From Lithodes maja (Eukaryota > Arthropoda > Malacostraca > Decapoda > Lithodidae), in assembly GCA_037953745.1 (NCBI GenBank), contig JBAKBP010003104.1, forward strand, positions 62,001 through 126,000: 64,000 bases of DNA. The letters run 5' to 3'. Under the pieces are notes generated by a model. The model saw only the letters and a list, made by a program, of their open reading frames with translations. It did not search any database and had not been told where the DNA came from. Below are positions 40,868-52,022 of the stretch, in pieces. Position 1 is the stretch's first letter, and each line of letters begins with the position of its first letter. A program made the position numbers and the translations under genes.

Positions 40868-43800
40868 CCCCCTGGGGGTTAGGGAATAGAATATGCCCCA
40901 CGTGCCTTCTGCGTGTCGTAAGAGGCGACTAAAGAGGTTGGGTCGGTGGGCTTGCGACCCCCACCCGGAAAAAATATCTAAGCAAAAAAAAACGAACGAA
41001 CAGCCTCGGATGCGGACGGAACCAACGTTGACGAACCACGACCGACTAAGGACATGCCTTCGGACATTCTGAGAATGGCTACATGGAATGTTAGTGGCAT
41101 GAATGATGGCACAAAAGAGAGAGAGGTTCTGGAAGTGTTAGTGAATGCCAGGCTGGATGTATGTGGAATGACAGAGACCAAATGGAAAGGTTCAGATGTG
41201 AGAGAGTGGGAGTGTGGAATGGGTGTGTGTGCTGGAGTGAGTGAAGGAACAGCGAGAGAAGGTGCATGTTTGTTTGTAAGTAGCAAATGGAAGGAATGTG
41301 TAAGAGAGTATGGGTCTGTGGGTTCAAGGATTGTGTGGGTGAGAATGAAAGTAGGAATACAAACGTGGGTGATTGTATGCGTGTATGCCCCGACAGAGGA
41401 TATACTTGAAAGAAAGAAAGAGGAGTTCTGGATGAATGTGGAGGCGTGCCTGGAGAAGTTTGACAAGAACGAAAGAATATTTCTGATTGGGGATATGAAT
41501 GGTAAGGTGGGTGATAGGAAAGTTGAGGGAGTGGTGGGAGGGTGGGGGGTACCATCAGAGGTGAATGGGAATGGTAGTGCACTTGTGGACGTATGTGTGG
41601 GGAGGAGGCTGTGGATAGCCAACACCTTCTTCCGACACAGAATGATCCACAGGTACACGTGGAAACGGATGTTGACGATGAAGGATAAGACAGTGGTGGA
41701 ACGAAAGTCATTGATTGATTATGTATGTGTGGATGAACGAATGAAGAAATCTGTGATGGATGCTAGGGTGTATAGGGGTATTGGAGGGGGTCTGTCTGAT
41801 CATTATGTAGTGGTAGCTAAGGTTAGGATACAAAAGAAGTGGGTGAGGAGAGCGGGAGGGAGGCGAGAGGAGGGTGGAATGGTGAGGAGGGTGGAGAGGT
41901 TGCAGGAGGAGGAAGTCAGGGAGGAATACAGGAGAGCAGTGGAAAGACGACTAGGTGGGTTCGACCTGGAAGTTATGGAGGAAGTGGAGGAGATGAGCAA
42001 GGTGTTTAAGGATGAGATCTGTGCAGCATGTGAGGAGGTGTGTGGAGTGAGGAGAAGAGGGAGGGGAGTGAAAGGTACAGCATGGTGGACAGAAGAGGTA
42101 AGAATAGCTGTGGAAGAAAAGAAGAAAGCATATAGAGAGTGGTTGGGTAGTAGAGGGAATGAAGATTCCGAGAGACAGAAACGAGCGAGGTACGTGGAGA
42201 GTAAGAGGGTGGTGAAGAGAGTAGTGAAGGAAAGTAAGAGAAGAGTAGATGAGGAATTTGGAAGGAATCTGAGTGTAAAATGGAGGGAGAGTAAGAAACT
42301 GTTCTGGAAAGAAGTCAAGAAAGTTAGGGAAGGTAGCAAGGGAAACAGTAAGGGTGTGAAAGATAAGAATGGAAGAATGCTAGCCGAGAAGCAAGAGAGA
42401 GTCGAAAGATGGAGGGAGTACTTCAGTGAGTTGCTAAATGAAAGGAATGAAGAGCCAGCAAACATAGCTGGATATGGTATGGGAGGGAGAAGAAGAGAAG
42501 TAGTGGAGGAGGAGGTGGGGATCAGGAGGTCAGAAGTGTGGGAAGCCATGAAAAGAGTGAAGTTGGGGAAAGCACCAGGAACAGATGGAGTGTGTGGGGA
42601 AATGTTGAGGTATGGTGGTGAGATAGTGATAGAATGGGTATGGAAAATGTGCAAACTAGCATGGGAGAAGGGGAGTGCACCCGATGACTGGAAGACTGGC
42701 ATAATAGTCCCCCTATATAAGGGCAAAGGGGAAAGAGAAGTGTGTGGTAACCACCGAGGAATATGTCTTCTAAGTGTAGTAGGGAAGGTATACAGTAGGG
42801 TAGTGATTGAGAGAGTGAGAGTGAGAACGGAGAAATGGATAGGCGACGAGCAGGGAGGCTTTAGGAAGGGAAGAGGATGTGTAGATCAGATTTTTACCCT
42901 GAATTGTGTTGTGGAGCGGTATCTGGAGAAGAAACAAAAGGTGTATGTTGCCTTTATGGACTTGGAGAAGGCCTATGACAGAGTGGATAGAGAAGGTTTG
43001 TGGAAAGTACTTAGAATATACGGAGTAGAGGGCAAGTTGCTGAAAGCAGTGAAGAGCATGTATGAGGGTGCAAAGGCGGCAGTACGTGTGGAGAGTGAGC
43101 AGAGCGAGTTCTTTGACCTGAATGTTGGTTTGAAACAGGGGTGTGTGATGTCCCCGTGGTTGTTTACTGTATATATGGATGGAGTTATGAAAGAAATACT
43201 ATCAAGAGCAGTGGATGTTGGTGTATTGCTGAAAAGGGAGGGAATTGAGTGGAAGCTACCTATACTGCTGTTTGCGGATGATACAGTTCTGATGAGTGAT
43301 AATGAATGGGAGTTGCAGGGTCTGGTAAATGAGTTTGGAACAGTGTGCGAAAAACGGAATTTGAAGGTAAATACGGGGAAGAGCAAGGTTATGGTCTTCG
43401 AAAGGGGTGAAGTCACAGAGTGTGAGGTGAAGCTGAACGGTCAGGCTATGGAGATCGTCAACTCTTTTAAGTATCTGGGCAGTGTGTTGAGTAAAGATGG
43501 GACTATGGATGAAGAGGTGCGGGAGAGGGTACAACAGGGGAAGAGGGTTGTAGGAACGCTAAAAGCAGTAACAAGAAATAGGGTGGTCAGTATGGAAGTG
43601 AAGAAGTCCTTGCATGACAGTGTGGTAATCCCGACACTGACTTACGGAAGCGAAGCATGGACGTTGGTTGAGAGACTCAGACCAAGAGTGAGAGCAGTGG
43701 AAATGAATTACTTAAGGAGTGCGTGCGGAATTACATGGAGGGATAGACAGACTAATGAGGAAGTAAGAAGGAGGTGTGGTGTGGAGGTAGATGTGCTAGA

Positions 43801-44075
43801 AAGTGTGAAAAGGAACAACTTGAGATGGTTCGGCCATATGGAACGTATGGAAAGCGAGAGAATGACTAAGAGGGTGTACGAGAGCGAGGTGGAGGGACAG
43901 AGGGGGAGAGGTAGACCGAATATGAGGTGGAAGGATGGAGTGAGGAACTACATGAATGAAGGCGGTGCTGGTTGGGGGGAGGGGCGTCGACTGACTGGGG
44001 ACAGAGGTGCATGGGGGCGGTTCGTTCGTGGCCACCCCTTCGGGGATCACGGCGTCAGACAATAGATAGATAGAT
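40868..44075 (+). mobile_element. RTE-like LINE, apparently full length and intact
   Basis: 3208 bp, flanked by an exact 8-bp duplication AGAATAAA (40860-40867 and 44076-44083). It starts with the palindrome CCCCCTGGGGG, has a 186-bp 5' UTR containing CTGCGTGTCGTAAGAGGCGA, one ORF, and almost no 3' UTR, ending in (ATAG)n. Single-ORF structure, short repeat tail and variable short target duplication fit the RTE clade. Confidence 0.88.
41054..44065 (+). CDS. RTE-like LINE protein: AP endonuclease and reverse transcriptase
   Basis: 1003 codons without interruption. The endonuclease occupies about residues 1-255: MATWNVSGMND, MTETKW, LIGDMNGKVG near 147, LIDYVCV and SDHYVV near 247, giving all expected metal and catalytic residues. 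A basic/acidic linker follows to about 450. The reverse transcriptase has GNHRGICLLSVVGKVYSR, GFRKGRGCVDQIF, FMDLEKAYDRVD near 634, GLKQGCVMSPWLF and LFADDTVLM near 740. The C-terminus has a GRGRPNMRWKDGV motif, usual near the end of such proteins. ATG at 41054 is the first in frame and sits just before the endonuclease core. It nicks target DNA and primes reverse transcription there. It is probably competent; rare substitutions could still inactivate it. Confidence 0.93.
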   Translation: MPSDILRMATWNVSGMNDGTKEREVLEVLVNARLDVCGMTETKWKGSDVREWECGMGVCAGVSEGTAREGACLFVSSKWKECVREYGSVGSRIVWVRMKVGIQTWVIVCVYAPTEDILERKKEEFWMNVEACLEKFDKNERIFLIGDMNGKVGDRKVEGVVGGWGVPSEVNGNGSALVDVCVGRRLWIANTFFRHRMIHRYTWKRMLTMKDKTVVERKSLIDYVCVDERMKKSVMDARVYRGIGGGLSDHYVVVAKVRIQKKWVRRAGGRREEGGMVRRVERLQEEEVREEYRRAVERRLGGFDLEVMEEVEEMSKVFKDEICAACEEVCGVRRRGRGVKGTAWWTEEVRIAVEEKKKAYREWLGSRGNEDSERQKRARYVESKRVVKRVVKESKRRVDEEFGRNLSVKWRESKKLFWKEVKKVREGSKGNSKGVKDKNGRMLAEKQERVERWREYFSELLNERNEEPANIAGYGMGGRRREVVEEEVGIRRSEVWEAMKRVKLGKAPGTDGVCGEMLRYGGEIVIEWVWKMCKLAWEKGSAPDDWKTGIIVPLYKGKGEREVCGNHRGICLLSVVGKVYSRVVIERVRVRTEKWIGDEQGGFRKGRGCVDQIFTLNCVVERYLEKKQKVYVAFMDLEKAYDRVDREGLWKVLRIYGVEGKLLKAVKSMYEGAKAAVRVESEQSEFFDLNVGLKQGCVMSPWLFTVYMDGVMKEILSRAVDVGVLLKREGIEWKLPILLFADDTVLMSDNEWELQGLVNEFGTVCEKRNLKVNTGKSKVMVFERGEVTECEVKLNGQAMEIVNSFKYLGSVLSKDGTMDEEVRERVQQGKRVVGTLKAVTRNRVVSMEVKKSLHDSVVIPTLTYGSEAWTLVERLRPRVRAVEMNYLRSACGITWRDRQTNEEVRRRCGVEVDVLESVKRNNLRWFGHMERMESERMTKRVYESEVEGQRGRGRPNMRWKDGVRNYMNEGGAGWGEGRRLTGDRGAWGRFVRGHPFGDHGVRQ

Positions 44076-44117
44076 AGAATAAAGTGTCCTAATGCATCCT
44101 ACGCCTCAAGGGGTTAA

Positions 44118-44627
44118 GTACTGTATACCTTTATTACCAGACACTATTTGAATAATTTCCACTATACATGTAGTCGGCCTAATAAGTCATGTCTCGGCAC
44201 CAAGTATGTTTTGATCAATAATTGGTATCGACAATATCTAAAACTTGATTTATTAGTTTTGAGTGAGAAATACAAATGTTCCTACACTTATCCACCCTAT
44301 TCAACATCTGACAGACATTAGTACTGTATATCACAGAGCGAGCCAAACGTAATGATAGCCGAGATATGACTTATTAGCGCTACCGTACTGGAGTTTATTC
44401 ATTATGCTGAGTCTAGACATTGTGACCCCTAGCCTCTTGTAACTGGGAAACGGACTCAGCAAACAGGCTATAAATTTCCCAAAAGGTTGATATCAGAGCT
44501 TGATTGCTTGATGGGCGTATTTATTTCCTTTTATATATTTTTTGTTATAATTTTTTGTTTCCTCCCTAGACCTCCACCAAGCTTTACCCCTCCCCCAAAA
44601 GATAAATGTGTACATCTTCCGTCGCTC
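44118..44627. other. No gene seen
   Basis: AT-rich sequence; no supported ORF. Confidence 0.6.
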
Positions 44628-44640
44628 GCCAGGAAAATAT

Positions 44641-44940
44641 CATCATCATCATCAAATCTGACGCCCCGCTTCTAGAGGAAGCGCCCCAAAAGGGATGGCC
44701 GAGGCAGAAACTGCCTCCAGGCTCCCAGACATGCCCCGACTGACCCCCTCCACAGTGCCATTTCCACTAAGTGGATTATGACCATGAACACTGAAGGAGC
44801 AGATCCAGAGCAGTCCCTCACCCGGATGGCAGTTTCACCACTGTTTTGCTATTTTATTTACCCCAGTGGGGCCCTGGCTGGAAGCATACCAAGCACAGGA
44901 ATTTTCTGAAGATAGAAACCAGTGGTCCATTGCTCCAGAG
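44641..44940 (-). mobile_element. 300-bp SINE-like retroelement with perfect 13-bp target duplication
   Basis: GCCAGGAAAATAT at 44628-44640 recurs at 44941-44953. The plus-strand left end is (CAT)n, so on the minus strand the element ends in (GAT)n. No tRNA promoter boxes and no ORF. A trinucleotide-repeat tail rather than poly(A) suggests mobilisation by an RTE-type enzyme. Confidence 0.8.
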
Positions 44941-44953
44941 GCCAGGAAAATAT

Positions 44954-45443
44954 TGACACCTAAATGACACAAAAAGTCTTAATATTGACAAAGAAATGGG
45001 GCGAAAGGTCTTAAAATCGCCAACTTATGGGCCAAACTTCATAAAATCTGAAAACTAATGAGGCTGAACACGAGGAAGAAGGGGGACCAGAAAAACTACC
45101 TATCTACCCTCAAGTTAATTTTTAGTTATGAGAGGTTTGGGATAAGGATTTTTACACTTGTCAAAATAAATAGATTATAGTTTTCATGTCCCTAGTAATA
45201 CCACTAAGTCACCACTGCATTAAAAGTCACAAACTGTCATAAAATAAAAACTATTAAAATCACCACAACCAACACATCCTCAAACAGCCAAAATCCTGGA
45301 ATCCGGTACTTGATAGCCCACAAATTTCGATCATCGAGAAAATGCTACGAACATGTCCAAAATATCCTAAAATGTCTATATACTGCACAGGTATTGCCTA
45401 TAATGAGTATGCTTTTGTTGAAATATATATGCAATAAGTGTCT
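44954..45443. other. No gene seen
   Basis: AT-rich non-coding sequence. Confidence 0.6.
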
Positions 45444-46398
45444 TTAACCCTTGTCTAGCGGGGTGTTTTGGGCTCATTTGGGCATATTCAGGCCCTCCTG
45501 CATGATAAATCAATCATCTGCATGAACAAATTTTTTTTAGCAAAAAACTAGGCACTAAAAGCTTCAAAATGAGACCAGAACGAGCTACGTAGCACTCGTG
45601 GTTCTCTTGCAGTGATGCCACGAACATGGGAGTTTAGCATATATCGGTATATTTTTCCCAGCTATGCTCACTACTGGCTACACTGCCGGCCTCTCGAGAA
45701 CACAGGGAACATGAGTTAATGGGCGGCGGTAAGCCCTGGGAGTCGGCTATCTGGCCCGCTGTGCTCCCGGCCATTTGCACTCTATTTTAACCCTTTAACC
45801 CTCGTCTAGCGGGCCCTCTGTGGCCGTTTTGGGCCTTTTCAGGCCATTCTGACTGCTATATCAACCATCAGTATGAAAGGAACTGTATTGTGCCGAAAAC
45901 TAGGTGGAAATCGCTACACATTGACGTAACATACAGCTACGTAGCACTCGTGGAGCACTGACAGTGTTACCTCGAAGATGGAAGTTTAGCAGATTTTGCT
46001 ACCTTGCTCACTTTTAGCGAACTATTGGTTACACTGTGATCCTCTCGCGCGGTGGGGGAACTGGAGTTAGTGTGGGCCGGGAGGCCACAGATATCGGACG
46101 TATGGATCATTACTATCCCACTCATTTTCACTCGATTTCCACCCTTTTTTCACTCGTTTTTTGCCTGTTTTTTCAACTCGACTTATGTGGTGAGCCGCTC
46201 TTTAACCCCTCCAACCCGGATGGGCTCTTGAACGCCCATAACAACCTCGGCCCGCGCAACCCGGATGGGCTCTTGAACGCCCATTGCTTGCATGCTTGCT
46301 TTCGAAGGCCGCGCGTAAATTTTTGGTATCATGGGACGGTAGGTGGCGCCACCCGGCGTAAACGACGCCACAACAACAGTATCTACCCCGACGCCATC

Positions 46399-49305
46399 AT
46401 GGACAGTACGCCAAATAGTGATTCCGCTGTGTCCGATACTGTGCTTCCTACGACGCCTTTGCTTGTTCGTCGCGCCTTACCCCGACGGCATCGCCTAAAT
46501 GTGTTATCTCCCGGAGGTATTGAGACGACTTTGAGACTTTATGAGCGAGCTGATGCCAAGCATAATGTTGATGATGAAGTCAGTGACGACTCCAGTAATT
46601 ATAAGTAGAGTGATTATGGCCATCAGAGTGAGAAAGAAGAGCAATTCCTGGGATTTGCGAGAGAAATTGACAGTGATGAGAGTGATGAGAGTGATGTAGG
46701 TGATGTACCAGTTATTGAGGAAGCTGGTTTACCTAAAGACAGTGAACTTGAGAGAGTAAGTGAGTGGGAGAGTTCAAGGTCACTCACCAAATTTCGCATA
46801 AGTGACACGACTCCAAGCCCTTCCCCAGGTAAATCGCCTTTCAAGCTACATTTGTATAAGCAAAAAATACTTCAGAAGGCGGCCGCGGCAGCTAGGGAAC
46901 AAGCAAAAATACTTGGTGAGGATGAGGCTGTGAGTGAGGGTCACCGTGGTGACCCTTCTCGTCCGCCATTGTCTCCCTTATCTACCCACGCCACCCAAGA
47001 TGACCCGGATGCCCCGCATTCTTCCCCACCACCCCCACCATTGCCAAGGGTTGAGGACCCCCCACTTTCGGCCTATTTGCCTCCTAGGTCCCCCGACAGG
47101 AGACATACTGTTGCCGAAAAGGGGAAAGGTAGAAAATATACGAAGAAAATTAAGAAAAGTAAGAGAGTTTTGTTCGAGGCTCCCGCGGCGTCCACCCCGG
47201 CCGGCCCCAGCCATACGTCCCCGCAACTGTCCCCGCAACTTTCCCCACGGTCCTCCCCACCTCTCCCGCCTTCAACATGTCTTCCTGAAGAAGTCTTTGA
47301 GCTCGCATCACCAATACCTGGGCCTAGTGACAGTGAATCATTGCTTTCTGTCACTTGTCGCAGGCCAAGGAGCCCGGGACCTCGGGGGGACACAGCCTCA
47401 CCTGCCACTCCTTCCCCACCTCGCCCACCCGCACGCCGCCCACGCATCACTGGTTCCCCGCCAGATTATGTGGGGGCCACTGATGATGAAGGGCACCTCT
47501 CTGAAGACTCTGGCCATGATTACATAGGTCCACCGTCAGGGCAAGATGACCACTCTGACGATGACTATATGGACATCGACGACCCTCGACCCATCCGCTT
47601 GGCCCGGCGTCGTGCTGCCCGTCGTGCTGCCCGCCGCCCTGGCCGACGCCCTCGCCGCCCTAGGGCGCGCGCCTCCCGAGTTGGCCCTGGGCGTGCTGGG
47701 CCACCAGCTGGAGCTCCTCGTAAGCGTAGACAAGACCCATTCTACGTTTTTCAGTGGCAAGACGTAGTTGATGGGGATGGATACAACCCTGATGTGCCAG
47801 CTTTTGATGAGGTACTGGAGGGTTCAGGCATTACCCCCAATTTTCCTGCAGGCCCCAATGCTCCACCACACAAACTATTTGAGGCCTTCTTTGATGAGGA
47901 GGTGGTAGGCTATGTTGTCAAAGAGACAAATAAGCAGCACCAATACCAGGTCCACTTTTTGGGCAAGGTGACCAAGGGCCACATGAGGAAGTGGACCCCA
48001 GTGACTCATAAAGAATTCATGGTGTTCCTGGCACTCACCATGCTAATGCCTCATGTCAAGAAGCATAGGTTGCCTGACTATTGGATCACCAATGATCTGA
48101 TTTCCACCCCTGCCTTCGGGAAATATATGGCTCGCGACCGGTACCTTGATATCCTCGCAGCGCTCCATCTTGTCACCAACCTTGACGTCCACCTCCCAGA
48201 CAAGCTGTGGAAGATTAGGACGTTGTATGAGATGATGCGAGAACGCTTCACCTCCTACTTCAAGCCCTTCCGCAAGGTCGTCATTGACGAGTCTCTTGTG
48301 CTGTTCCGGGGAAAACTCAGCTTCCGGCAGTACATCCCCTCAAAAAGACATCGCTTTGGCATAAAATTCTTTGTGCTGTGCGACTGCCAAACTGGCTATG
48401 TCCTGGACTTCCTGGTCTACAGTAGGAAGGAAGGGGACTTGCTTGTGGACCCCCTCATTGGCTTTGGTGGAGCAGTGGTGCAAGCCATGATGGACCGCTA
48501 CTTCCATAAGAATCACGTCCTCTACACGGACAATTATTACACGTCCCCCACTCTCTCACAGTACCTGCATGAGCGCAAGACGGGGACTGTAGGCACAGTA
48601 CGAGGGAAAAGAAAGGGCATGCCACCTTTCCCTCCAAAGACCAAAAAAGGTGATGTCTTCAAGAAGAAGTCGGGGCCCATTCTGGCTATCCACTGGCACG
48701 ACCAGCGGAAGGTCAACCTCCTGACCACCATCCACAAGGGGGAAATGGTGGAGACTGGCAAGGTGGATCGCCGCACCCAGGCCAGGGTGACCAAGCCCGA
48801 TGCTGTCCTGGACTACAACATCAACATGAGGCTGGTGGACAAGTCCGACATGCAGATAGGCTTCATTGACTGCCTGCGTACCTCGTGCAGATGGTACAAA
48901 AAGTTCTTTCTGCATATGGTGGACATGTCAGTTCTGAATGCATACAATATATACAAGCTTCGGAATGTGAACACACCCATGAAGTTCAATAGCCTGCGGA
49001 GGTTCCAAAAGCAGGTGTTGACGGAGCTCCTGGAGAAGTATGGTACGTCACAGAGGGCAGTGGCACATCCTGGGCCCGCCGTTATCGACCGCTTGCAGGC
49101 TGCTCAATACTTGATTAGGCACAGGCTTGGTTCCCTGCCTCAGAATGAATCAGGAAGAACACAGCAGAAGCGGTGCCATGTCTGCTACAACAGCAGGGTG
49201 AGGCCGAACCCAGGTAAAAAGTCAACCCTGGAGTGTGTGGCGTGCAAGGTGGCACTCTGTGCTTTAGAGTGCTTCTTTGATTACCACTCCAAGCTGGAGT
49301 TCTAA
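46399..49305 (+). pseudogene. piggyBac transposase with one in-frame TAG
   Basis: From ATG at 46399 (MDSTPNSDSA) the frame is interrupted only by TAG at 46606-46608 and then stays in the same frame to the stop at 49305, 968 sense or interrupted codons in all; an internal ATG at 46852 begins an 817-codon uninterrupted protein. Numbering from 46852, about 1-290 is acidic/Pro/Arg-rich and disordered. The DDD core has D near 479 (VVIDESLVLF), D near 560 (LYTDNYYTS) and D near 663 (LVDKSDM). The C-terminus is a Cys-rich zinc-binding domain (CHVCYNS, then CVACKVALCALECF). The catalytic protein could be made from 46852, or from 46399 if the TAG is read through or absent in other copies. The N-terminal extension is long for the family. 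Confidence 0.88.
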
Positions 49306-49580
49306 TAATCATACTGAAATTGCCAAATAAAATGACAATATGTACACTATAATTATATATAGGCAAAAAGTGGAAGAAAACCAATTTATTGTAATACAAA
49401 AGTCATGTATTATGAGAAAATTGATACAAATACAATTCCACCATAATAATATGTGAAAGTGACACATATGTATATACAGTACCATGTGACATTCATATGA
49501 TTAGAACCTATAGAAATATATAAATCAGTGAAAAAAGACACAATAAATTGTATATAAAACGTTTACAAATCATATAACTA

Positions 49581-50283
49581 AGTGAAAGTGACACAAGACC
49601 TAATATTTGATGGCCAAAGTATAATAAATACCTGTGATAACGAATAATCAGTGCCTAATACAACAATAACCTACCTCAATTACTAATAAAATGTACGGTA
49701 TCGAGTGAAAATGAGCATTATCAGTGACAGTGACACTCTCTAAAGCATATTTGTCAAAGTGAAAGTGACACAAGACCTAATATTTGATGGCCAAAGTATA
49801 ATAAATACCTGTGATAACGAATAATCAGTGCCTAATACAACAATAACCTACCTCAATTACTAATAAAATGTACGGTATCGAGTGAAAATGAGCATTATCA
49901 GTGACAGTGACACTCTCTAAAGCATATTTGTCAAAGTGAAAGTGACACAAGACCTAATATTTGATGGCCAAAGTATAATAAACACCTGTGATAACGAATA
50001 ATCAGTGCCTAATACAACAATAACCTACCTCAATTACTAATAAAATGTACGGTATCGAGTGAAAATGAGCATTATCAGTGACAGTGACACTCTCTAAAGC
50101 ATATTTGTCAAAGTGAAAGTGACACAAGACCTAATATTTGATGGCCAAAGTATAATAAACACCTGTGATAACGAATAATCAGTGCCTAATACAACAATAA
50201 CCTACCTCAATTACTAATAAAATGTACGGTATCGAGTGAAAATTAGCAATATCAGTGACAGTGATACCCTAATAAACATATTT
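49581..50283. repeat. 177-bp tandem repeat, four copies, in the piggyBac 3' region
   Basis: AGTGAAAGTGACACAAGACC starts at 49581, 49758, 49935 and 50112, all exactly 177 bp apart. Copies are nearly identical; the last diverges after about 50240. Confidence 0.95.
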
Positions 50284-50763
50284 TATATAATTGGCCTCAA
50301 AATAACTAGAAAATATCAAATAAACATCACATTCTCAATATCAAACACTAAAATCGTCTAAGGGAGATAAATACTTTGGCGCGGCGAGCGGCTAGGTGCG
50401 TCGTAGCCATGGCCGGGGCGACGCGTTCGAACGCGGGAAGAATTTGCCGCATAAAAAAGCACTCGTCTTCCCGCGCTCACCATTATGCAACCAGAGGGGC
50501 TAGAGACCTCTACTCAACGCCATTCGACAGAGGAAGGTTTGTGGAACATTATTCTTTTTTATTCACAACATTACATGCCATATTCATTGACTTACAGAGT
50601 AGTTAACATAGGCCAAAGATCGTCAAAACACCCGGTACCGCAGCACAGTCGCGAGCTATAGCCCCCGGGGCTGGAGGGTTAAGGGTTAAAAGCCTTAATA
50701 ATGCTCCTAACTTGCTGCAAATTGGTGCACGACTTAAGTCGAGCGCCGCCAATAAGGGGTTAA

Positions 50764-51545
50764 AAAGCTTCATACATTTGCTATGATTATTTTGTGAGAT
50801 GCTTAAATATCAAACAAGAATAACTGAAAGCTTATTTCTGTATTTTTTAACGACTTTCGAATAGTCCAGCACGTCTGATAAGTCGGCATGGCATAGGACT
50901 ACTAAATTGCAGATTACAGGCCTTTTACCGTGTGGTTGAAACATGTGGCATACTGGAAATCAAACCAGCAATGTAACTATGTTGTAGCTTGTTTTTATTT
51001 TTTGTATTTATTATTATTTATTATGTTTTTTCTTTGGCTGGCGGGAAATGGATTTCTCCCTATCTTAGCTCCCAGAAACCGGCCTTTGAACGTTCCCGCC
51101 AGTCTTGACAGTCGGGAATACGGGTGCGCAAGCGCCTTGTTTATGCAGCTTGTAGCTTGAAAAACTTGTCTGTGAGTGAGTGTGTGTGAGTGCGTGTGTG
51201 TGGATCATGTGGGCTCCGAGAGGGTGGTGAGACACTCTCCCCTTCACTCAGTCAGTGTAGCACTGCTTCGCTACTGGGAAAGTTGATGTAATCACTGAGA
51301 GGTAAGGGGGGGAAGGGGAGATGGTTCGGGGTACTTGTGGGTGGCAAAGATGGTGGGGGGAGCGAAAGAGGGGCTGGAGATGGAGCTTAGTTCATCCCAA
51401 GGCCGATATTGCCGAGACTGCACCATGGAAAATGTTATTGCTTGAAGCGAAACAAGCTGATACTATATGGCGACCCTCGGGATGCTGCCTATTAACCCTA
51501 TTGATGACATTATGGTATCACCTGGGCTTAGGGGATGTACTACAG
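50764..51545. other. No gene seen
   Basis: AT-rich on the left; GTGAGTGTGTGTG-type simple sequence lies near 51171-51200. No supported ORF. Confidence 0.6.
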
Positions 51546-51567
51546 TATTTATTTATTTTATTTTTTC

Positions 51568-52022
51568 AAAAAATTAGTTTAACCAGACCACTGAGTTCCC
51601 AAAAAGAACTCTTTTAGGGCTGGCTCGAAGGATTAGATCAAGATGGACAACTAACGTAATCAAGACGAGATAGATAGGGAAGGACAGGTGAACAAATCGA
51701 AGGTGAAGACACGCAGACATTTCTCGCCATGTCTTCAGTTAAGCCAAACTACATGAGCTCCACAGCAGAACTCTTATAGGGCAGGGCTGAAGGATGAGGC
51801 AAGAACTGCTACACTGCAGCACCAACCAAGAAGGGATCAAGGGCGAAGAATGAGAGAACAGGACTAAGGAAGAAAAAGAAAAATCACAGTGAGATGCAAA
51901 AAAAAAAAAAATGCAATACTAGAAGAGTTAGTTATGTAGAGCAGATTAACCAGACCACTGAGCTCCATACGGAACTCTCATAGGTCTGGCCCGAAGGATT
52001 AGATCAGATTACTGAAAGGAGC
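51568..52022 (-). repeat. I-like LINE 3' UTR with three diverged sub-repeats
   Basis: Plus-strand blocks GAGTTCC..AACTCTTTTAGGGC at 51591, GAGCTCC..AACTCTTATAGGGC at 51755 and GAGCTCC..AACTCTCATAGGTC at 51961 are diverged versions of one motif. The same motif ends the LINE copies near 24262 and 62645. Confidence 0.6.

Larger units (their letters stand above)
40686..44117. mobile_element. Palindromic TTAA MITE, family M1 copy e, split by RTE LINE
   Basis: The left part (to 40867) ends AAAATTGTCTAATCCTAGCC then AGAATAAA as in copy b; the right part is 44076-44117, ending AAGGGGTTAA. The left edge is diverged and placed tentatively at the TTAA at 40686. Confidence 0.6.
45795..50682 (+). mobile_element. 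piggyBac-superfamily DNA transposon, potentially autonomous
   Basis: 4888 bp including TTAA at each edge (45795-45798 and 50679-50682). Left terminus TTAACCCTCGTCTAGCGGGC; right terminus reversed TTAACCCTCCAGCCCCGGGG. One transposase reading frame occupies the centre and a 177-bp tandem array the 3' part. Confidence 0.85.
45444..50763. mobile_element. TTAA-flanked non-autonomous element (M5) split by a piggyBac element
   Basis: The left 45444-45794 begins TTAACCCTTGTCTAGCGGGG, close to the left terminus of the element inserted in it. The right 50683-50763 ends CAATAAGGGGTTAA. Removing the insertion leaves about 430 bp. The insertion site reads TTTTAACCC-TTAA-GGGTTAAAA, itself a palindrome. 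Confidence 0.65.

Noticed and set aside
41803..42726. 307-codon minus-strand ORF
   Set aside because: Antisense shadow of the RTE protein, Ser/Leu-rich as expected from reversing Glu/Lys-rich codons.
46978..47527. Alternative frames of 86-197 codons
   Set aside because: Shadows of the GC-rich disordered N-terminus of the transposase.
49581..50283. CRISPR array
   Set aside because: Units are contiguous 177-bp monomers without spacers, in a eukaryotic transposon.
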